A stretch of 64,000 nt of DNA. Source: an uncultured Bryobacteraceae bacterium. Its GTDB lineage: Bacteria > Acidobacteriota > Terriglobia > Bryobacterales > Bryobacteraceae. The notes beneath the pieces are model-generated. The model worked only from the letters and a program-made list of their open reading frames with translations. It was not told the DNA's origin and did no database searches. Shown piece after piece: positions 32,285-41,035 of this stretch (positions are counted from its first letter, which is position 1; every line of letters starts with the position of its first letter). Both the position numbers and the translations under genes were made by a program. The DNA is taken from positions 62,001-126,000 of the forward strand of contig CAKZUE010000020.1 of NCBI GenBank assembly GCA_937920635.1, written 5' to 3'.

Positions 32285-32905
32285 ATGATTCGAGAGCCGG
32301 AGCGCGGCTCTCTGGATGATGGCCGGCAGGGAGGGGACTCGCGAGCCGTGGCTGAGGAATCTGTCACTCAATTGCTCGAGCGCATGCGCCAGGGCGACGG
32401 CAACGCCGTCAACGCCCTGATGCCGCTCGTTTATACAGAACTGCGCCGCCTCGCGCATTCCTATCTGGGCGGCTCGAACCGCGACCGCACGCTCCAGGCC
32501 ACCGCGCTCGTCAACGAAGCCTATATCAAGCTGGTCGAAAGCGAAGCCCGCAACATCCAGAACCGCACCCATTTCTTCGCCCTCGCCGCGCGCGTCATGC
32601 GGCAGATCCTCATCGATTACGCCCGCGCGCGCTCGGCGCAGAAGCGCGGCGGCGGCGCGGAAAAGGTGGAACTGCGCGAGGAAGTGGTCTCGCTCGATCA
32701 GGACGCCGCCCAGGTGCTGGCCATCCACGAGGCGCTGGACCGCCTGGCGCAGCAGGATGAGATGAAAGCGCGCCTGATCGAAATGCGCTTCTTCGGGGGC
32801 ATGACCGCTGAAGAATCGGCCGAGGCCACGGGCCTCACGCCCGCGCAGGTATACCGCGAGCTGCGCCTCGCGCAGGCGTGGCTGCACAAGGAGCTCTCCG
32901 CTTGA
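32285..32905 (+). CDS. ECF-type RNA polymerase sigma factor
   Basis: 206 residues. Region 2 is seen in L-V-Y-T-E-L-R-R-L-A-H-S-Y-L, A-T-A-L-V-N-E-A-Y-I-K-L and F-F-A-L-A-A-R-V-M-R-Q-I-L-I-D-Y-A-R. Region 4 is in R-L-I-E-M-R-F-F-G-G-M-T-A-E-E-S-A-E. This matches the sigma-70 ECF subgroup common in Acidobacteriota and Planctomycetota. There is no anti-sigma gene; the next gene is a kinase whose TTG start overlaps this stop, which suggests kinase-controlled sigma activity. The start may alternatively be the GTG at 32348, since the first ~20 residues are not conserved-looking. Confidence 0.87.
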   Translation: MIREPERGSLDDGRQGGDSRAVAEESVTQLLERMRQGDGNAVNALMPLVYTELRRLAHSYLGGSNRDRTLQATALVNEAYIKLVESEARNIQNRTHFFALAARVMRQILIDYARARSAQKRGGGAEKVELREEVVSLDQDAAQVLAIHEALDRLAQQDEMKARLIEMRFFGGMTAEESAEATGLTPAQVYRELRLAQAWLHKELSA

Positions 32906-35409
32906 GCCCCGAGCTTGAGCGCATCTTCCACGCCATCGCCGATCTCGACCCCGAAGCGCGCCGCCGCTGGCTCGACTCGCACTGCGCCGATCCCGAACTG
33001 CGCGCCGAAGCGGAAAAACTCGCCGAATTCGACAGCGGCTCGGAGGAGTTCCTCAGCCGCCCGGTGCTGAACCTCGCCGCCCGCATCGAGCCGCCGGTAT
33101 CAGCCCCGCGCGAGCAGGTGGGCCCGTGGCGCATCGCGCGCCCCATCGGCCGCGGCGGCATGGGCACGGTGTACGAGGCGGAGCGCTTCGACGGCGAAGT
33201 CCTGCAGCACGCCGCCATCAAGTTCGTGCCGCTCGCGCTGCGTTCGCCCGCGGTGCTGGAAAGCTTCCGGCAGGAGCGCCAGATCCTGGCCGACCTGAAC
33301 CATCCCAACATCTGCCGCCTGCTCGATGCGGGCACCACGGCCGACGGATCGCCCTACCTCGTCATGGAGCTGATTGACGGCGTTCCTGTCGATGTCTGGT
33401 GCCGGGAACGCAAGCTGACTTCGCGGCAGATCGTGGAACTGTTTCTCAAGGTCTGTGCGGCTGTAGCGCACGCGCACCGCCATCTGGTGATCCACAGGGA
33501 CCTGAAGCCATCCAACATTCTCGTCACCCCCGAGGGCGAGCCCAAGCTGCTCGATTTCGGCATTGCGAAGCTGTTGAGCACAGAGAGCCGCAGCGGCCCG
33601 GCGACGCTCCAGGCGATGACGCCCGATTACGCCAGCCCGGAGCAACTGGAAGGCAAGCCGATGAACACGGCGAGCGACATCTTCAGCCTCGGCTGCGTTC
33701 TCTACGCCCTGCTCACCGGCGAGCCCCCGCGCCGCGACCTCGCCCAGGCGCGCTCCATCACGCTGCCGCGCGCCTCCAGCCGCCGGCCCGAGCTGCGCGG
33801 CGACCTCGACAATATCCTCAACAAATGTTTGCAGCCCGAGCCCGAGCGCCGTTATGCTTCGGTGGAAAAGCTCGAAGAAGATCTGCGCAACTTCCTCGCC
33901 GACCGGCCTGTCTCGGCCACGGGCGATTCATGGTCGTATGTGGCATTGCGCTTCCTGCGCCGCCACCGCTGGTCCACGGCTGCGGTGGCGGCATTGCTGA
34001 TATCGATCCTCGCCGGTTCGACCGCTTCCCTCTATCAGGCGCGCCGCGCCGAGCGCCGCTTCCAGCAGCTCCGGCAGCTCGCCGGCGACTTCGTCTTCCA
34101 GTTCGAGCAGCAGATCCGCGACATCGCCGGCGCCACGCGCGCCCGCCAGTACGTGGTCCGCACGGCCATCGACTATCTGGAGCGGATGGCCTCGGAAGCG
34201 AGCGGGGACACAGAGCTGCTGTTCGACCTGGCCGCCGCCTATCGCCGCATCAGCGAGATTCAGTTCGATCCGGCAGCCAGCAGCCTCGGCGACATCGCCG
34301 GCGCGGCGGCGAGTCTGGAGCGCGCGCAGAGCCTGCTCGACGCCATACCCGATGAGCCCGCCGCGCACCGCCAGGAGCGCGTCCGTCTGCTCGTCCGGCA
34401 GAGCGAGGTGCTGGAGGCGTCCGGGCGGCTGGAGGAAGCGCTGGACCGGGCGCAGCAGGCGCAGCGGTTCGCCGATCAGCTGCTTCGTCAGGATGCGCTG
34501 TCCGCGCCTTACCGCAGGCTGGGTTCGCTGGCTTCGTCGCGCGCGGCGCGCGCCTGGCGCCGCCGTGGCAACCTTGACGAGGCGCAGCGGGCTGTGGAGC
34601 GCGCCATCTCGCTCGACAGGCTTTCCGGCACGCAGGAGCAGTCGCTGGACACGGCCCTCCGGCTGTCCACGAATCTGCGCCTGCTGGCCCGCATCCACGA
34701 AGCCCGGGGCGATTCCGATGCCGCCATCCGCGTGCAGAGAGAGGCCAACGCCGTGCTCGAACAGATGCGCGCTTCACTGCCGGGCAGCGCCACGCTGGAG
34801 CGGAATGTCATGGTGGGCCAGTCGCTGTTGGGCTCGCTGCTGCTGTACGCGCCCGCATCGTACGAGGCCGAGGCGCGGCGGCTGCTGGAAAGCGCCTGGC
34901 TCACCGCCGAGCGCCGCGCCGCCTCCGATCCGGCCGACTCGCGCGCCCAGCTCGATTTACAGGCGACGGCTATCCGTTACGCCGCGGCGCTGGTGGGCAC
35001 GCCGCAGTGGCGGCGCGGCGAGGCGATTCTGGAAGCGGCGCTGGCATCCGCGCGCCGCCTGATCGAGAACGACCCCGGACACCGGGAAGCACGGCTCAAT
35101 TCCGCGATCGCTGAGGTCTGGCTCGCGCAGTTCGCCTCCTGGCAAGGCGTCCGCGCGGACGAAACGGCTCACCGTCTGCGCGCTTCCGGAATCTACGCCT
35201 CGCTGCTGCAAACCACGCCGAACGATCCTGACGTGCTCAAGCCGTATTTCTCGAACGCCGCCGCCCTCGCTTCTCTGCTCTCCGCGCGTGAGCGGGATGC
35301 GCTGTGCCGGCAGGCTTTGGAATCGCGCGCCGATCGCGCTGCCACTGCTCTGGCAGACCCGGAAGTCCATGTGGCCTTCGAGCGGCTGCGCGATGCGTGC
35401 CGCCGTTAG
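32902..35409 (+). CDS. Receptor-type Ser/Thr kinase with TPR-like C-terminus
   Basis: 835 residues from the TTG at 32902, chosen because AAGGAG lies 9 bases upstream and it overlaps the sigma stop (TTGA). A ~70-residue helical N-terminal extension (F-H-A-I-A-D-L-D-P-E-A-R-R) precedes the kinase: G-R-G-G-M-G-T-V, A-A-I-K, H-R-D-L-K-P-S-N, D-F-G-I-A-K, and S-P-E-Q-L. One transmembrane helix (A-V-A-A-L-L-I-S-I-L-A-G-S) lies near 365. The ~460-residue extracytoplasmic part is built of TPR-like helical repeats. This sigma-kinase pair is common in Solibacter-like genomes; whether it controls the T6SS is inference. Confidence 0.87.
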   Translation: MSPELERIFHAIADLDPEARRRWLDSHCADPELRAEAEKLAEFDSGSEEFLSRPVLNLAARIEPPVSAPREQVGPWRIARPIGRGGMGTVYEAERFDGEVLQHAAIKFVPLALRSPAVLESFRQERQILADLNHPNICRLLDAGTTADGSPYLVMELIDGVPVDVWCRERKLTSRQIVELFLKVCAAVAHAHRHLVIHRDLKPSNILVTPEGEPKLLDFGIAKLLSTESRSGPATLQAMTPDYASPEQLEGKPMNTASDIFSLGCVLYALLTGEPPRRDLAQARSITLPRASSRRPELRGDLDNILNKCLQPEPERRYASVEKLEEDLRNFLADRPVSATGDSWSYVALRFLRRHRWSTAAVAALLISILAGSTASLYQARRAERRFQQLRQLAGDFVFQFEQQIRDIAGATRARQYVVRTAIDYLERMASEASGDTELLFDLAAAYRRISEIQFDPAASSLGDIAGAAASLERAQSLLDAIPDEPAAHRQERVRLLVRQSEVLEASGRLEEALDRAQQAQRFADQLLRQDALSAPYRRLGSLASSRAARAWRRRGNLDEAQRAVERAISLDRLSGTQEQSLDTALRLSTNLRLLARIHEARGDSDAAIRVQREANAVLEQMRASLPGSATLERNVMVGQSLLGSLLLYAPASYEAEARRLLESAWLTAERRAASDPADSRAQLDLQATAIRYAAALVGTPQWRRGEAILEAALASARRLIENDPGHREARLNSAIAEVWLAQFASWQGVRADETAHRLRASGIYASLLQTTPNDPDVLKPYFSNAAALASLLSARERDALCRQALESRADRAATALADPEVHVAFERLRDACRR

Positions 35410-35468
35410 CGGCCACGGTCCGTACCGCGTGGCGCAACCGGCCCTGCCTGTGGCATATTGAAAAGAGA

Positions 35469-35544
35469 GCCACCCTAGCTCAGCTGGCAGAGCGGCTGAT
35501 TCGTAATCAGCAGGTCGCCGGTTCGATCCCGGCGGGTGGCTCCA
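35469..35544 (+). tRNA. tRNA-Thr (anticodon CGT)
   Basis: Full cloverleaf of 76 bases with encoded CCA. Acceptor GCCACCC pairs with GGGTGGC; D arm GCTCAGCTGGCAGAGC; anticodon stem GCTGA/TCAGC with loop TTCGTAA (anticodon CGT at 35502-35504, codon ACG); T arm GCCGG-TTCGATC-CCGGC. A CATATT box (35454-35459) lies 9 bases upstream and may be the -10 element. A decayed copy of this gene with part of its promoter is found at 40.96 kb. Confidence 0.96.
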
Positions 35545-35561
35545 TTCCTTTTTCTCCGCTC

Positions 35562-35577
35562 GCCCTGCGGGCTTTTC
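35562..35577 (+). terminator. Short terminator after tRNA-Thr
   Basis: GCCC-TGC-GGGC stem-loop (35562-35572) followed by TTTTC. The stem is short, but the place, 17 bases after the tRNA and against the end of the convergent operon, fits a terminator. Confidence 0.4.
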
Positions 35578-36405
35578 TTACGCACCGCTGGGCGGCCGGA
35601 GCATGAATTCAATCGCCTTTTCCAGCACATCGCGGTCGAAAGCCCGCCGCCATTCCGGGTGGATGTAGTGCTTCGTGCCCCACTCGATGGCCAGCTTGGC
35701 GGCGTCGGAGAAAGGCGCTTTCTCGGCGCCGAAGGCGATGGCGAGAGCGATCTGGGCGTGGCCCGCCATAAACGCCTCGGCCGCCTCCCGCGGCACCCCG
35801 CGCGCCACCGTCTCTTCCAGAACGTCCTTCATCCAGCAGCAGGCGGCGCCAACCAGGATCTCCGACATTGCCGGCTCGAGCAGCGCAAACTGCTCCGGCG
35901 TCACCTGGAGCGCGCGGTTCACCGGAGCAAACATGTCCTTGCAGACTTCGATCCCTTCCTCGAACTGCGTCTGCCCGCCCTCGATCAGCGCCACGATGAT
36001 GTCCTGCGTGGCGATGCCGCCGAAGTAGTCCGATTGCGCTTCCGGCGTGGGCTGCACGGTGAAGAAGGGGGGATGGCACGGATGGGCGATCATCTGCGTG
36101 ACGCCCGCTCGGGACGGCAGCTCGCCAACATAAGCGGCAGCCGCGTCCAGCATGATCAGCGTGCCGCCGTCTTTCATCAGCGGCACGAGCCCGCTGGCGA
36201 TGCGCCCGATCAGCGCATCCGGAACAGCCATCACCACATAGTCAGCCTGCCGCATGGCCTCCGGGGTCGGCGTGACGTCGAGCCCCGCGGCCTTTTGAGG
36301 GTCGCTTTCGCACAGCAGCAGCTTCCACCGTCCGGCGCCGGCGAGCTTCTGCACCGCGCGGGCGCCCATTTTGCCCCCCGCGCCGATGATCGCTACAGTC
36401 TTCAT
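35578..36405 (-). CDS. apnO: 6PGDH-like NAD-dependent enzyme, probable D-apionate oxidoisomerase
   Basis: 275 residues. N-terminal Rossmann fold (A-I-I-G-A-G-G-K-M-G, then L-C-E-S-D), V-V-M-A-V-P-D, and a helical C-terminal domain of the phosphogluconate-dehydrogenase C type. It is shorter than true 6PGDH (about 300 in the short type, 470 in the long type). In the D-apiose pathway ApnO, a protein of this family, turns D-apionate into 3-oxo-isoapionate. Assignment rests on family plus neighbours (lactonase, TIM-barrel decarboxylase-like protein, sugar dehydrogenase, transporter). Last gene of a five-gene minus-strand operon. Confidence 0.65.
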   Translation of the reverse strand: MKTVAIIGAGGKMGARAVQKLAGAGRWKLLLCESDPQKAAGLDVTPTPEAMRQADYVVMAVPDALIGRIASGLVPLMKDGGTLIMLDAAAAYVGELPSRAGVTQMIAHPCHPPFFTVQPTPEAQSDYFGGIATQDIIVALIEGGQTQFEEGIEVCKDMFAPVNRALQVTPEQFALLEPAMSEILVGAACCWMKDVLEETVARGVPREAAEAFMAGHAQIALAIAFGAEKAPFSDAAKLAIEWGTKHYIHPEWRRAFDRDVLEKAIEFMLRPPSGA

Positions 36406-36416
36406 GATTGCCTCCG

Positions 36417-37187
36417 CTATTCAGGAATCCACTTGCGCAACTCTCGAATGCTCTCCGCCACCCAAGCCTGCTCCTGCTCCACGGTCTCTTCCACGGTGGC
36501 GAGCTCCGGCGGCCATAATTCCAAAATGGCGCTCTGGCAACGGGGGCCGAGCAGGGACAGGATCCAGGGGATGTCCAATTGGCCGCGCCCCGCGGGCCGC
36601 CCTTCCACACGGAAGCCCATCTTGTGCCACTCGCGGCGAATGTGGAAGTCTTTCACATGAAAACACACCGTGACCGGCGCGAGGCATTCCACCACATGGC
36701 GCCAGCCTTCGCCGATGGCCAGCGAGTTCACGGTGTCGAGCGTCGCCCCGAGCCAGGGTCCCGAGAGCAGGCGCGCCAGTTCAGCCGCCGGAGTGACAGA
36801 ATTCTCGAGCGCCAGCGGAATGCGCGCCTTCTCGAGCCACGGCAGCGCGGCCTGAAGCTGCTGCTCGATCCACTCCACCGGGGGCGCGTCCTCGGCCGCT
36901 TCCGACAGCACCGTGCGCAGCAGCGGCGAGCCGGCCTCGCGGCACAGTTCCAGTTGCCGGCGGATCTCTTCCGTGTCGAGCCCCGCCATGCCGATCTCGA
37001 GGGTCAGGCCGCGCCCGCGCGCATCGCGGATGACGTCGCAGGCCCGGCCGGGTTCGAGCGGATCGTTCGGGCCGAATTGCACGCGCCTCACGCCAAGCCG
37101 CGAGGCCTGCTCGAGCAGCCCGTGCGCGTCCAGCCGCTTCTGCGCGAGCGACCACATGTAGCAGTAGGTGCCGATGCCGAGTTGCAT
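36417..37187 (-). CDS. oiaC: Xylose-isomerase-like TIM-barrel protein, probable 3-oxo-isoapionate decarboxylase
   Basis: 256 residues with the AP-endonuclease-2/sugar-epimerase layout: G-I-G-T-Y-C-Y, V-Q-F-G-P, E-I-G-M-A-G-L, P-L-A-L-E-N-S (metal Glu), A-T-L-D-T-V-N-S (metal Asp), C-F-H-V-K-D-F-H (metal His) and A-I-L-E-L-W-P-P-E (metal Glu). OiaC of the apiose pathway, which converts 3-oxo-isoapionate to L-erythrulose, belongs to this superfamily. Other isomerase functions are possible on sequence alone. 11 bases from the apnO-like gene. Confidence 0.62.
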   Translation of the reverse strand: MQLGIGTYCYMWSLAQKRLDAHGLLEQASRLGVRRVQFGPNDPLEPGRACDVIRDARGRGLTLEIGMAGLDTEEIRRQLELCREAGSPLLRTVLSEAAEDAPPVEWIEQQLQAALPWLEKARIPLALENSVTPAAELARLLSGPWLGATLDTVNSLAIGEGWRHVVECLAPVTVCFHVKDFHIRREWHKMGFRVEGRPAGRGQLDIPWILSLLGPRCQSAILELWPPELATVEETVEQEQAWVAESIRELRKWIPE

Positions 37188-37194
37188 GCTTGCC

Positions 37195-38205
37195 TCAGGC
37201 GTTGCCCGCCGAGATGACGACGATGGCGAGAATCAGCGTACCGATGCCGGCCAGCGAATAGCGCAGAGCGCGCGGCGGCGCGCCCTGCCACTCGCCGCTC
37301 AGCCGACCCAAAGTGTTCGAGGTGATCAGCGCCATGGACATGAACAGAGGCCAGCCCACCACGGGCCCCAGATCGCCGAGCGCGGTGGCGCCGAAGCCGT
37401 AAACGAGAAAGCTGGCGAAGCACAGCACGCCCATCAGGGACGCCCAGAACATATTCCGCCCGGCATGGAGGCGGAACTCCGGCAGGGCGTTGTCATCGAA
37501 AACGCGTTTCAGAGCATAGACCGCATTCGGCAGGAACCCGGCCAGCAACGTCACCAGCCAGATGGCGTTGGTGGCGTTGTTCGGCGTCGCGCCCAGTTCT
37601 TCCGCACGCCTTTGCAGCCCGGCGCCGAAGGCGAAGCTCAGATTCAGCATCGGGCTGAAGACGCCCGCCAGAAAGCAGATCAGCAACGCCACGGCGAAGC
37701 CCTGCCGCGGGCGCCCGGCGCCGCCGCCCGCATCCTCGCGGATCTTGCCTGCTTTGGCGCACAGGTAGATTCCTCCCAGCACAATGAGCGTGCCCGCCAG
37801 CAGGCTCGCTCCCTGCTTTGTCCACAGCCGGTCCGGGTGCAGGACGATCAGCGGCACAAACGTGCCGATCGGCGCGATCAGTCCGAGAATCAGCCCGTAT
37901 CCTACCGCCAGCCCCATGCGGTCGACCCCGACGCCGAACAGCACGGAGCCGATACCCCAACCGAAGCCGAAAAGGACGGAGCTGATGAGCGCGCTGCGAT
38001 CGGCGGTGGCGAGCACGGTCCACAGCCCGGGCACCGTCCACTGCGCGGCAATGAAGGGAACCACGACCAGCCCGATGAGCGAATAGATGAACCAGCCGTG
38101 TCCCCAACGCCAGCCGTCCAGTTTTTTCATCGGGGCCACGAAGCTGCCGTTAAAAATCCCGCCGATCAAAACGGCCAGAATACCCCAGGCTATTGCGGGC
38201 TTCAT
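37195..38205 (-). CDS. RhaT-like sugar/proton symporter
   Basis: 336 residues from the ATG at 38205 with GGAGG upstream. About ten transmembrane helices, opening A-W-G-I-L-A-V-L-I-G-G-I-F-N-G-S-F-V-A-P-M-K, which is the L-rhamnose transporter (RhaT) N-terminus; length is close to E. coli RhaT (344). Here it lies between apnL-like and oiaC-like genes, so its substrate is more likely D-apiose or a related branched sugar. Overlaps the upstream gene by 4 bases. Confidence 0.8.
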   Translation of the reverse strand: MKPAIAWGILAVLIGGIFNGSFVAPMKKLDGWRWGHGWFIYSLIGLVVVPFIAAQWTVPGLWTVLATADRSALISSVLFGFGWGIGSVLFGVGVDRMGLAVGYGLILGLIAPIGTFVPLIVLHPDRLWTKQGASLLAGTLIVLGGIYLCAKAGKIREDAGGGAGRPRQGFAVALLICFLAGVFSPMLNLSFAFGAGLQRRAEELGATPNNATNAIWLVTLLAGFLPNAVYALKRVFDDNALPEFRLHAGRNMFWASLMGVLCFASFLVYGFGATALGDLGPVVGWPLFMSMALITSNTLGRLSGEWQGAPPRALRYSLAGIGTLILAIVVISAGNA

Positions 38206-39542
38206 GCAGGCAATCCTCCCGAGAAAAGGCGCCCCAGCATTGGGGAATTCAGAACCTCGCTGACCGAGTGGAGCGTCACGGATGCCACCCCCAAGCGCGA
38301 GAAATTCGCCAGCGCGCCTCGCGTCCATGCCGCTCCCAGCCCGGTGAAGAGCCGCGCATCGCTGACGCCCGGCGGAGCGAACCGCACGGGAGTCAAGAAC
38401 ACCGGCGCACCGCCCGCGAACGACCGGACCGTCTCGATCATGGCGTCGTGCGAGGCGAGGTTCGCCATGATGCTCTCGTCATCGGAGGCATGAACCTGCG
38501 GGTGCAGGCCAAAAGCGACACCCTGGGAAAAGTCGGAGGAACGGTTCCGGTTCAGCTCGGCGAAGAAGCCGTTGGCGCCGGGCAGAACCGGGGTGTTCGC
38601 GAAGCGTGCGCGCACGATCTCCAACCAGCGGGGAGAAGCAACAGGTTCGCCCTGGCGGTACACGATGACGCGCGCCAGCGGCGCCGCGGGCGGATGGAGC
38701 GATGCCATCCGCTGTTCCGGCTCATCGCCAAGATGAAGGGCGAGCTCCAGCGGGAGGTTCCACCGCGCCGCCTCCGCCAGACGCGCGGGGTCGTCCACCC
38801 GGAGATGCGCAATCTTGAGCTTGTGAAGTCTCTGCACATTGCCGGGCTCAGGCGGGATCGCATCGAGGACCAGCCCGGCGGGAACAGGCGTTTCCGTCCG
38901 GGCGTGGCGGAGGCGGATTTCGACCGACTGCTCCACCCGGTATCCAGGCTGAAGCTCAACCGGAAAAGGCAGAGAAAGCGGCGTTGGATAGGTCTTGAAA
39001 TTGGCGTCCGACCAGTTCCGCTGATCCTCCATTTCCCAGACATCGCCGGAAAATTCGATCTCGATTTCCCGCCCGAAGCCGAGCGGATACCGCATCGAGC
39101 GGATATCCAGAACCGGCTGATGGGGAGAAATGAGCCGCGGGAAAGCGGCCCTGTCCGGCCGTCCGTCCGGATGTGTCACGAGGATCTCGCGGCCGGACAA
39201 CGGCATGGGGTGGTGCAGGCAAAGCCCGATCCGGTTCCGCCGGAAGGCGCTTTCCGCCTCGCCGGCGGCTCGGTACCGCAGCACGCCCGCGGCATCGCCT
39301 TCGATGGAACCGCGCCAGCGGAAGCGGATGCCGCCGCTGTCGTGGAAGGCTTCGAACGAGATCCGGAAGCCGTCAGCCCCTGCTTCCTGCTTCAGGTCCG
39401 CGATGCGGAAAGGAACCGTGCCCCAATTCTGGTCCCGCAGGGCGAAATAGATCCGCTCCACAGCCTCCACGCCGGCGGCGCGGATATGCCACAAATCGCC
39501 ATCGCGAAACTCGAGCGACCATTCTCCTGCCTGAAGATGCAT
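38202..39542 (-). CDS. apnL: Probable D-apionate lactonase
   Basis: 446 residues. N-terminal beta-rich domain with E-F-S-G-D-V-W-E-M-E-D-Q-R-N-W-S-D-A-N-F-K-T-Y and P-L-S-L-P-F-P. The C-terminal half looks like a TIM-barrel remnant. I connect this W-E-M-E-D-Q-R-N-W-S-D-A-x-F-K-T-Y motif with ApnL-type proteins of apiose clusters, which open D-apionolactone to D-apionate. No signal peptide. The neighbouring dehydrogenase would make the lactone. This is recognition by motif and context, not a search result. Confidence 0.62.
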   Translation of the reverse strand: MHLQAGEWSLEFRDGDLWHIRAAGVEAVERIYFALRDQNWGTVPFRIADLKQEAGADGFRISFEAFHDSGGIRFRWRGSIEGDAAGVLRYRAAGEAESAFRRNRIGLCLHHPMPLSGREILVTHPDGRPDRAAFPRLISPHQPVLDIRSMRYPLGFGREIEIEFSGDVWEMEDQRNWSDANFKTYPTPLSLPFPVELQPGYRVEQSVEIRLRHARTETPVPAGLVLDAIPPEPGNVQRLHKLKIAHLRVDDPARLAEAARWNLPLELALHLGDEPEQRMASLHPPAAPLARVIVYRQGEPVASPRWLEIVRARFANTPVLPGANGFFAELNRNRSSDFSQGVAFGLHPQVHASDDESIMANLASHDAMIETVRSFAGGAPVFLTPVRFAPPGVSDARLFTGLGAAWTRGALANFSRLGVASVTLHSVSEVLNSPMLGRLFSGGLPA

Positions 39543-39559
39543 GGCTTCCTCTTTGCGGA

Positions 39560-40582
39560 CTAAACCGCCACTGCGGCGCCGCGCGCCGCCGAGTCATATG
39601 CGGCGAAGATCAACCGGACGGTCTTCAGATTGTCCTCGCCGGAGGTTTCGATCGGACCCTCGCCGCGCAGCCCGCGAAGGATGTTTTCGTGGCATGGCAC
39701 GATGCTGGAATGAACGACGTCGTACGCCGGGTTGGCCCAGGCGTAACGAGGGGGCGGGATGCGCCGCGCGTGGGTGCCGTCTTTGGTGGTGGTGCGCAGC
39801 CAGAAGTCCGGCGCCAGTTCGAGCGAGCCTCGGCTGCCCTCGGAGAACAGGAAAGTCTCGGGAAAGCGGTCGCGCTCCAGATAGTTCTCCGCGTATCCCA
39901 TCTCGATGGTGACCGTGGCGCCGTTCTGCATGCGCAGCATCACGGTGGCGACGTCTTCGCCTTTGATGTCCGGGTGCACGCGCTTTGTCTGGCAGTACAG
40001 CAAATCGGGCTCTCCGCAGAGGAAGCGCGCCGTATCGAACAAATGGCTGCCGATGTCGGTGAGGATGAACTGTTCGAGTTCAGCCAGAAAAGGCTGGTTC
40101 TGGAACACTGGAAAACCGCTCACCATGGTGATCCGCGCGCGGAACACCTCGCCGATCCCGCCGCTGTCGAGCGCCTGTTTGAAGGCGCGGATCGGGGTCT
40201 GCCAGCGCCAGTTCTCGTTGATCGCCAGCGTCACGCCTCGCTCGCGGCAGAACCGCACCATGTCCTCGGCGTCGGCCAAAGTGGCTGCCATCGGCTTCTG
40301 GCACACCACGGGATAGCCCATGCCGGCGGCGAGTTTCGTGTACTTCGCATGCGTGTTCACATCGGTGAGCACGTCGACGAAGTCGGGCTTCTCCTTTTCG
40401 ATCATTTCCGCGGGATCGCCGTACACGCTTTCCACGCCGAACTCCCGCGCCAGCGCCTCCGCCCTGGCGCGGGTGCGGTTGTAGATGCCCGTGCAGACGG
40501 CGCCTCCGGTTTCCAGCCATCCGGCCAACTGATAGCGCGCCCAGAATCCGGCGCCGATCATGACAAAGCGCAGCTTGCGCAC
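39560..40582 (-). CDS. apsD: Gfo/Idh/MocA dehydrogenase, probable D-apiose dehydrogenase
   Basis: 340 residues from a GTG at 40582, with GGGGAGGTGATC upstream, an almost full anti-SD match. Rossmann fold F-V-M-I-G-A-G-F-W-A, then N-R-T-R-A-R-A-E-A-L-A, D-V-L-T-D-V, V-C-Q-K-P-M-A (the family E/Q-K-P), E-N-W-R-W-Q and T-D-I-G-S-H-L-F-D-T-A-R catalytic helix. F-W-A-x-Y-Q-L-A-G-W and F-P-V-F-x-N-Q-P-F-L-x-E-L-E-Q-F-I-L-T-D are features I associate with ApsD. It would oxidise D-apiose to D-apionolactone. First gene of the operon. Confidence 0.72.
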   Translation of the reverse strand: MRKLRFVMIGAGFWARYQLAGWLETGGAVCTGIYNRTRARAEALAREFGVESVYGDPAEMIEKEKPDFVDVLTDVNTHAKYTKLAAGMGYPVVCQKPMAATLADAEDMVRFCRERGVTLAINENWRWQTPIRAFKQALDSGGIGEVFRARITMVSGFPVFQNQPFLAELEQFILTDIGSHLFDTARFLCGEPDLLYCQTKRVHPDIKGEDVATVMLRMQNGATVTIEMGYAENYLERDRFPETFLFSEGSRGSLELAPDFWLRTTTKDGTHARRIPPPRYAWANPAYDVVHSSIVPCHENILRGLRGEGPIETSGEDNLKTVRLIFAAYDSAARGAAVAV

Positions 40583-40614
40583 CTGATCACCTCCCCGGCA
40601 CGAAATCAGGGGGC

Positions 40615-40620
40615 ATTATA
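40615..40620 (-). promoter_or_regulatory. -10 box of the apiose-type operon
   Basis: On the minus strand this reads TATAAT, 33 bases before the apsD-like GTG. No good -35 is seen at 16-18 bases, so an activator is probably needed. Confidence 0.45.
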
Positions 40621-40729
40621 TCGCCGCATCTCAAGCTTCCGCGCGCCACGGCGAAGCCATGACACCGGCCAGAACTGCGCATCGGGAGAAGGCGCCCGCC
40701 ACTCCTGCCGCAGACCAAGCGGGGCAGCC

Positions 40730-40925
40730 CTATTTGCCGATGCAGAAGGTGGAAAAGATGCGGTTCAGGATGTCGTCGGCGGTGGTGGCGCCGGTGAGCG
40801 CATCCAGAGGACGGAGGGCGGCGTAGCAGTCGAGCAGGAGCAGCTCGTGCGGCAGCCCGAACGAGTTCGCTTCGCGCGCCTTCTGTGCGGCTTCGCGAGC
40901 CTCGCGCAACAACGCCTCATGGCGC
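40730..40925 (-). pseudogene. Detached 3' end of mnmE (196-bp duplicate)
   Basis: Minus-strand sequence that encodes the last ~65 residues of MnmE, ending in the intact C-I-G-K plus stop. It repeats 42786-42981 without gaps; the middle ~150 bases look identical and differences cluster at both edges. It has no start region or GTPase motifs. The layout (intact gene, inserted genes, displaced 3' end) is that of an element integrated at the end of mnmE. Confidence 0.88.
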
Positions 40926-40959
40926 AATCGCCTCTTCCTGTAGCATATTGATGAACAGA

Positions 40960-41035
40960 GCTACGCATGCTCGGCTTGCGGAGCAGATGATTCGAACTAA
41001 ACAGCCCTCCGGTCCGATCCCGACCGGGGGCAAAC
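40960..41035 (+). pseudogene. Decayed tRNA-Thr copy
   Basis: 76 bases that align without gaps to the tRNA-Thr(CGT) gene at 35469, about 70% identical by eye. The upstream C-C-T-G-T-x-G-C-A-T-A-T-T-G-A is also shared. Acceptor (GCTACGC against CGGGGGC) and anticodon stem (GATGA against TAAAC) no longer pair, and the 3' end is ACA rather than CCA. Non-functional relic, probably part of the integration history of this spot. Confidence 0.75.

Noticed and set aside
35578-36405. Housekeeping 6-phosphogluconate dehydrogenase
   Set aside because: The fold matches, but the length and the neighbours fit an apionate oxidoisomerase better.
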